A stretch of DNA of 38,590 bases from JBPEWY01 sp052032225 (lineage in GTDB: Bacteria > Bacteroidota > Bacteroidia > Flavobacteriales > Flavobacteriaceae). The stretch spans positions 1 through 38,590 of the forward strand of contig JBPEWY010000068.1 of the NCBI GenBank assembly GCA_052032225.1, read 5' to 3'. Position 1 is the first letter of the stretch. Each line of letters starts with the position of its first letter. Below, one piece after another: positions 6,468 to 13,917 of the stretch. Below the pieces are notes generated by a model. The model was not told the DNA's origin. It saw only the letters and a program-made list of their open reading frames with translations, and made no database searches. Made by a program: the position numbers and the translations under genes.

Positions 6468-8081
6468 TTATTTGGTAATTAAGTATAACTTATTTGTTAA
6501 TCGTTCTCTGTGTTTTTTTGTTCCGGGTTCGGCCGAAAAGTTTAAATCAAAATTGGTTACAAATTTAACACTTGAAACATTAGTAAAATGCTTTTTAAAA
6601 GAATTTTCAGCCTCATGGCCAACCAGCACATAAAAGGTTTTTTCTTCAGGATTTAGCTTAATAGAAGAAATTTTATCACCGTAATACCAAATCATTTCTG
6701 GGGCAACACTTCCAAAATGGTATAACGGTTTTTGTTTAAGCTGTGCTTTTAAACTGGTTATGTTTTTGTATTCTGAGTTTGTTTTTAAAGTTTTAGAAAG
6801 AGGCAAACCAACACCTATAATTACCATTATAAACAAAATGTTGGCTAAAAACACAGCATAAATATTTTTTTTAAGCAGCATAAACACAATATAAATAGCA
6901 ATAATTACTAAAAACAATGAGGTTGCTGCATAATAATACCAAAGCATACCATTAATAGTATCTTTTAAATATATGTATGCTGCTACAGGAAATAAAAAAC
7001 CAATTAAAGCAATAAGAGTAAAATTTATATACACCGGAATTTTTTCTTTCTTATTTTCTATAGATTTAAAGTTGTTTATTAAATAACTAATATAAAAGCC
7101 GGTGTTTAAAGCTAATGGAATAAGTACCGGAAGTAAATATCTTGATTTTTTTTCGGGAATAACAGAAAGTAATATAACAACAGCAAGTGTCCAAGTGAAA
7201 GAAAACAAATACCCTTTTTTATTACTTACTTTATTCTTTAAATAAGGATATAAGAGCGATACAAAAGCCGGAATAGTCCAGATGCCACTTTGCGTGAAAA
7301 AGCTCCAATAATAATAAAACGGTCTAACGTTGTAACTACCCCATCTTGATGTTTCTTGTTGTGTGATTTTTATAAAGGCTTCAGGATCTGAATAACGAAC
7401 CCAAACAAACCACCATCCTCCAATTGCTAAACCTAATATTAAATACACTAATAAAGGTTTGATTTTACCTTGTATTGCTTTAAACTTATAGGCAAATCCA
7501 AAAGCAATTAAAAAAGAGAGAAACAAACCATAAAAAGAAATGGGGCCTTTGCTTAAAAAAGAAAGCCCGAAAAAAAATGCCCCCCAAAGCGCATGTGTAT
7601 ACGGTTTTTTATATTCTGTGAGCAAACGGTACAAAAAGTAAATAGAAGCTAACATAAAACCGTGAGTATAAATATCCCAAGGAGCTTCACGTTGTATGGC
7701 TATTACATAAAAAGAAGAGGCTAAAATTAAGGCACTAATAAAGGCTAGTTTTTTTTGCTTAAAAATTAGTGCTACAAAATTGTAAAAAGTAAATATTGTA
7801 AAGGTTGCCATAATTGCAGTTGGCAATCTGTAAGCAGCTATATTTTTTATACCAAAAAGCAGTGCTGAGAGAGCAGAAAGCCATGTTGGTAATGGGGGTT
7901 TTTCGTAACGAGGCAGTCCGTTCATTGTAGTTAAAATCCAGTTGCCATCGGTTAGCATTTCACGAGCTGTAATAAAGTTACGTGCTTCCATTATAGTAAC
8001 CGGCAACACATGAAGGTGCGAAAAAAATAGTACTAAGCAGCTTATTAAAAGTAAGAGTTTGTAATATTTAGGGTTATTCAT
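6468..8081 (-). CDS. GT39 / ArnT-like membrane glycosyltransferase
   Basis: 537 aa, with about 11-12 N-terminal membrane helices and a soluble C-terminal tail. It belongs to the PMT/ArnT superfamily, which moves a sugar from a polyprenyl phosphate to lipid A, protein or another periplasmic acceptor. The first periplasmic loop carries MEARNFITAREML (31-43, with the expected acidic residue), then GNWILTTMNGLPRYEKPPLPTWL (about 46-68), the typical ArnT sequence. REAPWDIYTHGF near residue 132 and EKKSRYLLPVL near 310 also fit. It starts within the last 8 bases of the LAB_N gene. The upstream GT2 would make the polyprenyl-phosphate sugar donor. Sugar and acceptor are unknown. Confidence 0.9.
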   Translation of the reverse strand: MNNPKYYKLLLLISCLVLFFSHLHVLPVTIMEARNFITAREMLTDGNWILTTMNGLPRYEKPPLPTWLSALSALLFGIKNIAAYRLPTAIMATFTIFTFYNFVALIFKQKKLAFISALILASSFYVIAIQREAPWDIYTHGFMLASIYFLYRLLTEYKKPYTHALWGAFFFGLSFLSKGPISFYGLFLSFLIAFGFAYKFKAIQGKIKPLLVYLILGLAIGGWWFVWVRYSDPEAFIKITQQETSRWGSYNVRPFYYYWSFFTQSGIWTIPAFVSLLYPYLKNKVSNKKGYLFSFTWTLAVVILLSVIPEKKSRYLLPVLIPLALNTGFYISYLINNFKSIENKKEKIPVYINFTLIALIGFLFPVAAYIYLKDTINGMLWYYYAATSLFLVIIAIYIVFMLLKKNIYAVFLANILFIMVIIGVGLPLSKTLKTNSEYKNITSLKAQLKQKPLYHFGSVAPEMIWYYGDKISSIKLNPEEKTFYVLVGHEAENSFKKHFTNVSSVKFVTNFDLNFSAEPGTKKHRERLTNKLYLITK

Positions 8082-8694
8082 GTTTTTTTATTAAAATTAA
8101 GTTTCGGGTGTATATAATACTACCAAACAAATGCCCAACAAACAATACAGGGTCTTCTCTAAAAATAGCATAAACTAAAATTAATGCAGAGCCAATTAGG
8201 CTTAGCATCCAAAAACCAAAAGGTAGGGAAGATGTTTTTTTATTTTCAGAGTAAATCCATTGGTAAATAAATCTAAATGTAAAAATTATTTGGGCTACAC
8301 TCCCTAAAAGCAAAAGCCATAATGGTATTGCATCATTTTTAAATAAATCATCTAAATCGTATTGGTTGTTGTTATACGAGTAAATAACTATTAAAACCGG
8401 GAATAGCAGTAAAAATAAGCGTAATACTAAAGGAGATTTTTGCCATTGCCCTTGAAGCTGTAAGTTTCTTATATAAATAAAATAAGTTAACGTTTGCCCC
8501 AACATGATGGCAAAATCATCTCTAAGCCATCCGTAAACAAATAATAAAAAAGACGCTACTAAACTTAATTTCCAAAAAAGAGAAGGAGTTACAACTTTTT
8601 TTTGTTTTTCTGATAACAACCACTGTGCTAAAAGTCTGCCTGAAAACAATAATTGAGCCGTAAAGCCTATAACGTATATAAGCCAAGTAGTCAT
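8074..8694 (-). CDS. Double LAB_N (lipid-A-disaccharide synthase N-terminal domain) membrane protein
   Basis: 206 aa with about six helices, made of two copies of the LAB_N domain. Copy 1 (about 3-85) has GFTAQLLFSGRLLAQWLLSE, PSLFWKLSLVASFLLFVYGW and a GQTLTYFIYIRNLQL end. Copy 2 (about 128-203) has GSVAQIIFTFRFIYQWIYSE, PFGFWMLSLIGSALILVYA and GHLFGSIIYTRNLIL. LAB_N proteins are often encoded beside GT2 and GT39 genes for lipid modification, and this context agrees. As I recall the fold is PQ-loop-like, which would make a two-repeat protein similar to small sugar carriers; a flippase role is speculation. It overlaps GT2 by 1 base and GT39 by 8 bases. Confidence 0.88.
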   Translation of the reverse strand: MTTWLIYVIGFTAQLLFSGRLLAQWLLSEKQKKVVTPSLFWKLSLVASFLLFVYGWLRDDFAIMLGQTLTYFIYIRNLQLQGQWQKSPLVLRLFLLLFPVLIVIYSYNNNQYDLDDLFKNDAIPLWLLLLGSVAQIIFTFRFIYQWIYSENKKTSSLPFGFWMLSLIGSALILVYAIFREDPVLFVGHLFGSIIYTRNLILIKKHE

Positions 8695-9407
8695 TATCCT
8701 TCTTTTTGTATTTGGTAATTAATATACTTTTTTTTCATCCATAAATAAGCAAAGCAATCAGATAAAGGACCTAAAAGTCTGTTGAATAAACCAAATTTAG
8801 CAGTACCTGCCATTCTGGGAAAATGCCTAACAGGTACTTGTTTAATTTTACCGTTTTGAAGTAAAATCATTGCCGGTAAAAACCTATGTAAGCCGTTAAA
8901 CATTGGTATGCGTTTGGCATACGCTGTTTTAATTACTTTTAATGGGCATCCGGTATCATCCATTCCGTCTTTAGTGAATGCTCTTCGAATACTGTTGGCT
9001 ATGGTAGAGGATATATTTTTTACAAAAGAGTCTTTTCTGTTGGCTCGTACACCGGTAACTAAATCGTATTCAGGAATTTCTTTAAGAAGTAAATTAAAAT
9101 CTTCCGGTGAGGTTTGTAAATCAGAATCTATATACCCAACTAAAGGAGTATCTACATAATCAAAACCGGCTTTAATAGCAGCGCTTAGCCCGCAATTTTC
9201 TTTAAACGATATAAAATTAAATGATGTATTACGTTTACAAATAGTTTCTATTAACTGTAAACTTTTATCTGTAGAACCATCATTAACAAATAACACTTTG
9301 GTTTTGTAAAGAGCAATGTTTAAATAGTTTTGTAACTCTTTTTCTACGCGCAATAAATTATCTTCTTCGTTATATACCGGTATTATAATGGTAAATTGGT
9401 ATTCCAT
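8694..9407 (-). CDS. GT2 glycosyltransferase, DPM1/ArnC-like polyprenyl-phosphate sugar transferase
   Basis: 237 aa GT-A fold enzyme. It shows FTIIIPVYNEEDNL (5-18), the nucleotide-sugar site VNDGSTD (41-47), NCGLSAAIKAGFDY (71-84) and the metal-binding GYIDSDLQTSPEDF (91-104, DSD at 94-96). There are no C-terminal membrane helices, so it is of the soluble DPM1 type rather than the GtrB type with two helices. The likely reaction is transfer of a sugar from a nucleotide donor to undecaprenyl phosphate at the cytoplasmic face. It is first in a four-gene run (GT2, LAB_N, GT39, unknown) with overlaps of 1 and 8 bases and a 2-base gap. A -7 box at 9428-9435 is upstream. Confidence 0.9.
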   Translation of the reverse strand: MEYQFTIIIPVYNEEDNLLRVEKELQNYLNIALYKTKVLFVNDGSTDKSLQLIETICKRNTSFNFISFKENCGLSAAIKAGFDYVDTPLVGYIDSDLQTSPEDFNLLLKEIPEYDLVTGVRANRKDSFVKNISSTIANSIRRAFTKDGMDDTGCPLKVIKTAYAKRIPMFNGLHRFLPAMILLQNGKIKQVPVRHFPRMAGTAKFGLFNRLLGPLSDCFAYLWMKKKYINYQIQKEG

Positions 9408-9427
9408 GAATTTTAATAAGCGTTATG

Positions 9428-9435
9428 CAAATGTA
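9428..9435 (-). promoter_or_regulatory. Putative promoter (-7 box) of the GT2-LAB_N-GT39 run
   Basis: On the minus strand this is TACATTTG, a full match to TAnnTTTG, 20 bases before the GT2 start codon and downstream of the meaB stop. It indicates that the run has its own promoter. No strong -33 TTG was found. Confidence 0.5.
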
Positions 9436-9448
9436 TTCTTTTTATTAA

Positions 9449-10552
9449 TTACGATTTTAAAAAGATTTTTTTATACAACGCAAAGAGTCTCTCTGCAGCG
9501 ATAAATGGTGTGCTTTCTTGATTCTCTATTTTCTGAATCTCTTTGTTTAATTGGTCTTTAATCTCTGGGTTTTGGTAAAAGGCATTTTTTAATTGCTCAT
9601 CTAAAGTTTGTAGAAGCCAGAATTTTAATTGTTGGTTTCTGTTGTGCTCAAAATAACCACTAGATTTCATGGTTTTAATGTATGATTGTATAAGTTCCCA
9701 AACAGCATCAATTCCTTCATTTTTAATAGCAGAAGCTGTTAATACTTTTGGCGTCCAGCCATTTTCTTTTGGCGGGTATAAATGTAAGGCTCTAGAAAAC
9801 TCGACTTTAGCTTGTTGGGCACGTTTTAAATTATCGCCGTCTGCTTTATTTATAACTATTGCATCGGCCATTTCCATAATTCCTCTTTTAATACCTTGAA
9901 GTTCATCGCCGGCCCCGGCTAACTTTAGCAATAAAAAGAAGTCTACCATACTGTGTACAGCTGTTTCACTTTGTCCAACACCCACGGTTTCTATAATAAT
10001 AGTATCAAACCCACAAGCTTCACAAAGTATAACCGATTCTCTTGTTTTTCTGGCTACACCACCTAAAGATTCGCCAGAAGGAGAAGGCCTTATAAAAGCA
10101 TTATTGTTTTTTACCAAATTCTCCATTCTGGTTTTATCGCCAAGAATACTCCCTTTAGACACACTACTGCTCGGATCTATCGCTAAAACAGCTACTTTTT
10201 TACCAATTTCGGTTAAATACGTGCCAAAGGACTCAATAAAAGTACTTTTTCCAACGCCGGGAACTCCGGTAATACCAATTCTAACAGATTTATTTGCTTT
10301 AGGCAAACAACTATTAATAACCTGTTTGGCTTGTTCTTGGTGTTCTGGTTTAGTGCTTTCTATAAGTGTAATTGCCTGGCTTAATGCCACGGTATTACCA
10401 TTACAAATAAGTTCTGCCAACTCTTTTGCAGAACGTTGCTTATTACGCCTTAACTTTAGTTTTTCTATGGCTTTTTTATTGGTGCTTTCCGGAGGCGTAA
10501 TGCCATCTTTTTCTTGCAGTGCGCTTTTATGTTTACCTTTAGAGTTCACCAT
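9449..10552 (-). CDS. meaB: Methylmalonyl-CoA mutase-associated GTPase MeaB (ArgK/YgfD family)
   Basis: 367 aa G3E-family GTPase that protects and reloads adenosylcobalamin-dependent methylmalonyl-CoA mutase. Motifs are GVPGVGKST (P-loop, 96-104), VLAIDPSSS (122-130), FIRPSPSGESLGG (about 153-165), ETVGVGQSE (188-196) and NKAD (235-238, guanine specificity). The N-terminal 40 residues are Lys-rich and longer than the family minimum. The C-terminus is the usual helical dimerisation arm. No mutase subunit gene is in the window, but a cob(I)alamin adenosyltransferase is encoded at 20542-21117. The gene diverges from the ECF1 operon. A promoter with TTTG-N17-TATTTTAG is visible upstream. Confidence 0.94.
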   Translation of the reverse strand: MVNSKGKHKSALQEKDGITPPESTNKKAIEKLKLRRNKQRSAKELAELICNGNTVALSQAITLIESTKPEHQEQAKQVINSCLPKANKSVRIGITGVPGVGKSTFIESFGTYLTEIGKKVAVLAIDPSSSVSKGSILGDKTRMENLVKNNNAFIRPSPSGESLGGVARKTRESVILCEACGFDTIIIETVGVGQSETAVHSMVDFFLLLKLAGAGDELQGIKRGIMEMADAIVINKADGDNLKRAQQAKVEFSRALHLYPPKENGWTPKVLTASAIKNEGIDAVWELIQSYIKTMKSSGYFEHNRNQQLKFWLLQTLDEQLKNAFYQNPEIKDQLNKEIQKIENQESTPFIAAERLFALYKKIFLKS

Positions 10553-10567
10553 TTAGAATTATACCGA

Positions 10568-10596
10568 CTAAAATACTATAATTTTTTTTGGACAAA
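10568..10596 (-). promoter_or_regulatory. Putative meaB promoter (TTTG-N17-TATTTTAG)
   Basis: On the minus strand TTTG (10593-10596) is followed after 17 bases by TATTTTAG (10568-10575), one mismatch from TAnnTTTG, with a usual -33/-7 spacing. It lies 15 bases before the meaB start and immediately abuts the ECF1 element at 10599-10624. Confidence 0.5.
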
Positions 10597-10598
10597 TT

Positions 10599-10624
10599 GC
10601 AACACTCAAAAAAAAGTGTCGTCT
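10599..10624 (+). promoter_or_regulatory. Putative autoregulatory ECF promoter of the ECF1 operon
   Basis: GCAAC (10599-10603), a 16-base spacer, then CGTCT (10620-10624). The same layout with GTAAC and a 17-base spacer occurs upstream of ECF2 and of the divergent DUF6249 gene, which is why I read it as a -35/-10 pair recognised by an ECF sigma. Inside the spacer, ACACT (10602-10606) and AGTGT (10615-10619) form an inverted repeat. Two GTAAC words at 10635-10639 and 10643-10647 follow the -10. Confidence 0.55.
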
Positions 10625-10666
10625 TTAAAGCGATGTAACAATGTAACCAAGTTAGAAACAGCCGGC

Positions 10667-11209
10667 ATGTTTCAAAACCAACTGATTGAACGATGTAAAA
10701 AAAACGATAGAAAGGCTCAAATGCAGCTCTATAAATCGTATTGTGATGCAATGTATTGTGTGGCGTTGCAGTATGTAAAAGATGTAAATGATGCAGAAGA
10801 TGTTTTACAAGAAGCATTTATTAAAGCTTTTAAAAACCTGCATCAATTTAAAGCCGAAGTGACTTTTGGAGCTTGGTTAAAACGAATTGTAATTAATAAA
10901 AGCATAGATTTTTTAAAGAAAAAAAGACAGCTATTAGTTTCTATTGATGAAGGTTACCTTCAGATTGCAGATAATGAAGATTGGAATGTAGAGCAGGAAG
11001 TTACTTTACAAGAGGTAGTACAAGCTATAGAACAATTACCCGAAAAATATAAGTACGTTGTTATGTTGTATTTGCTTGAAGGGTATGATCACTCAGAAAT
11101 AGCGCAGATACTAAGCATTTCAGAAAACATGTCGAGAACACATTTGTTTAGAGGAAAGAAAAAATTAAAAGAAATACTAAAAAAAACGTACCATGGCACA
11201 AGACCTTAG
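10667..11209 (+). CDS. ECF RNA polymerase sigma factor (ECF1)
   Basis: 180 aa sigma-70 family factor with regions 2 and 4 only. Region 2 (about 20-90) has MYCVALQYVKDVNDAEDVLQ, EAFIKAFKNLHQF and GAWLKRIVINKSIDFLKKK. Region 4 (about 120-175) has QLPEKYKYVVMLYLLEGYDHSEIA and SISENMSRTHLFRGKKKLKE. I use the ATG at 10667 (MFQNQLIERCKKND), where the family begins. Longer in-frame extensions run back into meaB and across the putative promoter. It overlaps the next gene by 17 bases. It probably directs its own operon through the element at 10599-10624. The signal it senses is unknown. Confidence 0.92.
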   Translation: MFQNQLIERCKKNDRKAQMQLYKSYCDAMYCVALQYVKDVNDAEDVLQEAFIKAFKNLHQFKAEVTFGAWLKRIVINKSIDFLKKKRQLLVSIDEGYLQIADNEDWNVEQEVTLQEVVQAIEQLPEKYKYVVMLYLLEGYDHSEIAQILSISENMSRTHLFRGKKKLKEILKKTYHGTRP

Positions 11210-11795
11210 AGAAATATGCAGAAATCATAGATTGCCAACCAAAGTAAAATTAAAAGCCGGTCATGAAGAGCGTTTTCTAAAAAAGTTAGATAATGCTTTT
11301 CCCGAAACCGGTAAAACAAAATCGTTTTATTGGGTTTTAAATATAGCAGCTTCGGTAACACTTTTGTTTAGTATTGGAGCATTCTTTTTTTACAATAAAA
11401 CTTCAATAAACACTAATACTACAATAGTTAATACACAAGAAAACAATCAAAATACATCAGAAAAAAACAATCAGATTACCTTAGGAGATTTATCTCCGGA
11501 TTTAAAGAAGGTAGAAGATTATTATTTAGCAAATATTAACCTAACACTTGCCGAGCTGCAAGTACCGGAAGAAGGGCAACAAGTGTTAGACGATTATATG
11601 AAAGAACTAGCAGATTTAAATACAGAATACAACAATTTAATAACTGAGTTAAATACTGTTGGTCCTAATAATCAAACAGTATCTGCACTCATACAAAATT
11701 TAGAATTAAGGTTGCAATTGTTACATCGGTTAAAACAAACATTAAACAAATTGCAAAAAAATGAAAACAATGTATTACAAGACAAACAAATTTAA
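11193..11795 (+). CDS. Putative membrane anti-sigma factor of ECF1
   Basis: 200 aa. A short cytoplasmic, basic N-terminal part (1-43) is followed by one membrane helix (about 44-67). An Asn/Thr-rich linker (68-95) leads to a helical periplasmic domain with heptad-like Leu spacing (about 96-195). I see no zinc-binding HxxxCxxC motif, so it is not a classical ZAS-type anti-sigma. The role is inferred from position: its start lies inside the last 17 bases of the sigma gene, and sigma/anti-sigma pairs of this topology are common in Bacteroidetes. Its 3' end overlaps the next gene by 35 bases. It could instead be an uncharacterised signalling partner. Confidence 0.65.
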   Translation: MAQDLREICRNHRLPTKVKLKAGHEERFLKKLDNAFPETGKTKSFYWVLNIAASVTLLFSIGAFFFYNKTSINTNTTIVNTQENNQNTSEKNNQITLGDLSPDLKKVEDYYLANINLTLAELQVPEEGQQVLDDYMKELADLNTEYNNLITELNTVGPNNQTVSALIQNLELRLQLLHRLKQTLNKLQKNENNVLQDKQI

Positions 11796-13146
11796 AACCG
11801 CTTTACTGGTACTACTAGTTTTTAGTGTTACAGTTGCTGCACAAAAGCAAAGTAAAAAGTACTCCGAAAAATTTACTGTAAATCCGGATGCAACAGTAGA
11901 AATTAATACCAGTTATACAGATATTGAGTTTGAAACCTGGAACAAAAACACGGTAGAGGTAGAAGGTTATATAGAAGTAGAAGGCGTTACCAAAGAAGAG
12001 GCCGAAAAATACTTTAAAGGTTGGAATTTTGAAGCCTTAGGGAATAGCAGTAAAGTAACTATTAGCACAAAACCCAATGTGTTTTTTCATAAAGATATGG
12101 TGGTAATGCCGGGTAACGACTTACATTTTGAAGATTTTGATATAAGAATTGAAGAGGCTATACAACCAATGATTGTAGAGCTAAAAAAGATGCCGCCATT
12201 GCCTCCAATGCCGAGAATTAACGAATTTAATTTTGATTTTGAAGCGTATAAAAAAGATGGTGATAAGTATTTAGAAAAGTGGAAAAAAGAGTTTGATAAA
12301 AGCTTTGATAAAGAATACAAACAAAAACTAGAGGCTTGGCGTAAAGAAGTAGAAAAAAACCGTGAAGAGATTGAAAAATTTAAAGTAAAAGTACACGAGC
12401 AGAACAAAAAAATATCTGAGAATTTTAAAAAGAATAAAGAAGAAATCATTATCAGAAAAAAAGAAGCAGAAGCCCGTGCTGCAAAATTAAAAAAAGAGAA
12501 AAAGAATGTTTTTTGGTTCTCGTCTGACACCGATAAAAAAGTTAAAATAAAAAAGGTCATTAAAATAAAAATGCCCAAAGGAATTAAACTCAAGCTTAAT
12601 GTTAGGCACGGCGAAGTTAAATTAGCAGAAAACATTAAAAACATTAAAGCAACCTTGTCTCATGCAAGGTTGCTTGCCCAAGTGGTAGATGGTAATGCAA
12701 CAGTTATAAAATCGTCTTTTGCTCCGGTTTTTGTTAATACCTGGAATAGGGGTAAACTTCATGTTAATTATGCAGAAGAGGTTAAATTAAACAATGTTGC
12801 AGTGTTAGATTTAGAAACCAATGCTTCTAACGTAGTTATAGACAATATAAAAGAGCAGGCAAAAATTTTTGGTAAGCTGGGGAGTTTACATGTAAATGAG
12901 ATTACAAATTCTTTTACTGATGTACATTTAGATTTAAACAATACAGAGGCTGTTATAATACTGCCCAAAACCTCTTTTTCTTTTAATTTAGAGTCTGTTG
13001 GCACTACTTTTACAATTCCTAAAGTATTACAAACCAACAGTAATAAGCAAGGTAGAACAGTTTTAGTAAACGGATTTTACCAAAAACCATCTTCAAATAA
13101 AAACATAACAATAATGGCTAAGTATAGTGATGTTGTTATGCAGTAA
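11761..13146 (+). CDS. Exported DUF4097-like protein with a long charged coiled coil
   Basis: 461 aa with a Sec signal peptide (about 10-27, ending VAAQ). Residues 32-110 form a beta-rich segment (VNPDATVEINTSYTDIEFET, then VEVEGYIEVEG). Then come a Pro/Met stretch (PPLPPMPR, 145-152), a Lys/Glu-rich predicted coiled coil (about 160-248), and a C-terminal beta region (about 258-461) with repeats such as LETNASNVVIDNI typical of DUF4097 putative adhesins. No lipobox or membrane helix follows the signal, so it is probably periplasmic or outer-surface. The ATG at 11761 overlaps the anti-sigma gene by 35 bases; a second ATG at 11770 is possible. As third gene it is the likely output of the ECF1 operon. 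Its function is unknown. Confidence 0.75.
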   Translation: MKTMYYKTNKFKTALLVLLVFSVTVAAQKQSKKYSEKFTVNPDATVEINTSYTDIEFETWNKNTVEVEGYIEVEGVTKEEAEKYFKGWNFEALGNSSKVTISTKPNVFFHKDMVVMPGNDLHFEDFDIRIEEAIQPMIVELKKMPPLPPMPRINEFNFDFEAYKKDGDKYLEKWKKEFDKSFDKEYKQKLEAWRKEVEKNREEIEKFKVKVHEQNKKISENFKKNKEEIIIRKKEAEARAAKLKKEKKNVFWFSSDTDKKVKIKKVIKIKMPKGIKLKLNVRHGEVKLAENIKNIKATLSHARLLAQVVDGNATVIKSSFAPVFVNTWNRGKLHVNYAEEVKLNNVAVLDLETNASNVVIDNIKEQAKIFGKLGSLHVNEITNSFTDVHLDLNNTEAVIILPKTSFSFNLESVGTTFTIPKVLQTNSNKQGRTVLVNGFYQKPSSNKNITIMAKYSDVVMQ

Positions 13147-13147
13147 G

Positions 13148-13810
13148 CTAATGTTTAGCTTCTTCTTTTAATAGATCAGGATATCTTTTTTTAAATGCTT
13201 TTAGCCTTGGTATAGAAACACTTTTTATGTAAGGGTTGTTTGGATTTTTTTTCTCGAAATCTTGATGGTATTCTTCTGCTTTCCAAAACTTTTTAATCGG
13301 TTTAACCTCGGTAACAATGGGTTTTTTGTACACTTTTTGTTTTTCAAGTAACTCAATATAGGCTTCAATTATAGCTTTTTCTGTTTTATTTTGATAAAAA
13401 GCTATAGACCTGTATTGCGGCCCCCTGTCCGGACCTTGCCTATTTAGGGTTGTAGGATCATGCGAACCAAAAAACACTGCAACCAGCGTAGCAAAATCTA
13501 CAATTTTAGGATTATAATAAACTTTTACAGTTTCTGCATGCGAGGTTTTGCCTCTAGCAACTTGCTCGTATGTAGGGTTTAATTCAGTTCCTCCGGCATA
13601 ACCGGAAACAGCTTCTTTTACTCCTTTAACACTTTCAAAAATTGCTTCAACACACCAAAAACAACCACTTGCAAAGTATGCTGTTTTATATTCAGATAAA
13701 TTTTGAGTAGGCATGTTTACAGCTACAGATGCTACTTTATTGCTTTCGTTATTTTTGCAGCCTACTAATAAAAGCAACACTATAGTAAGGTTTAAAATGT
13801 ATTTAATCAT
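13148..13810 (-). CDS. msrA: Peptide-methionine (S)-S-oxide reductase MsrA, predicted lipoprotein
   Basis: 220 aa enzyme that repairs methionine-S-sulfoxide in proteins. The active-site motif GCFWC spans residues 49-53 with catalytic Cys50. It is followed by VSGYAGG, SHAETVKVYYNP, FFGSHDPTTLNRQGPDRGPQYRS and the C-terminal AEEYHQDFEKKNP, all typical. The N-terminus MIKYILNLTIVLLLLVGCKN is a lipoprotein signal with lipobox LVGC (Cys18), so the enzyme should be tethered in the cell envelope rather than be cytoplasmic. MsrB is not fused or adjacent. It converges on the DUF4097-like gene with 1 base between stop codons. Confidence 0.95.
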   Translation of the reverse strand: MIKYILNLTIVLLLLVGCKNNESNKVASVAVNMPTQNLSEYKTAYFASGCFWCVEAIFESVKGVKEAVSGYAGGTELNPTYEQVARGKTSHAETVKVYYNPKIVDFATLVAVFFGSHDPTTLNRQGPDRGPQYRSIAFYQNKTEKAIIEAYIELLEKQKVYKKPIVTEVKPIKKFWKAEEYHQDFEKKNPNNPYIKSVSIPRLKAFKKRYPDLLKEEAKH

Positions 13811-13871
13811 TTTATTAAATAAATAATTTACAAGTTAGTATAAGTATTTTTTTAAACCTTACATCATAACA

Positions 13872-13897
13872 AAAAAGTGCTCGTACGAGCACTTTTT
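13872..13897 (-). terminator. Perfect palindromic terminator downstream of the DUF6249 gene
   Basis: AAAAAGTGCTC (13872-13882), loop GTAC, GAGCACTTTTT (13887-13897): an 11-bp perfect stem with T-runs on both strands. By position it ends the minus-strand DUF6249 transcript 21 bases after its stop, and it insulates msrA. Confidence 0.88.
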
Positions 13898-13917
13898 ATG
13901 TTACTATAAAGAATCTT

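Noticed and set aside
10104..10556. 150-codon open frame on the plus strand inside meaB
   Set aside because: meaB is certain from its GTPase motifs. The opposing frame has no recognisable domain and lies antisense to it.
10514..10666. N-terminal extension of ECF1 back to 10514
   Set aside because: The extension overlaps meaB and covers both putative promoters. The sigma family begins at the Met encoded at 10667.
12087..12644. 185-codon open frame on the minus strand inside the DUF4097-like gene
   Set aside because: Its Phe/Ser/Leu-rich product is simply the complement of Lys/Glu-rich coiled-coil codons. It has no family features, and the plus-strand gene is well supported by its operon context.
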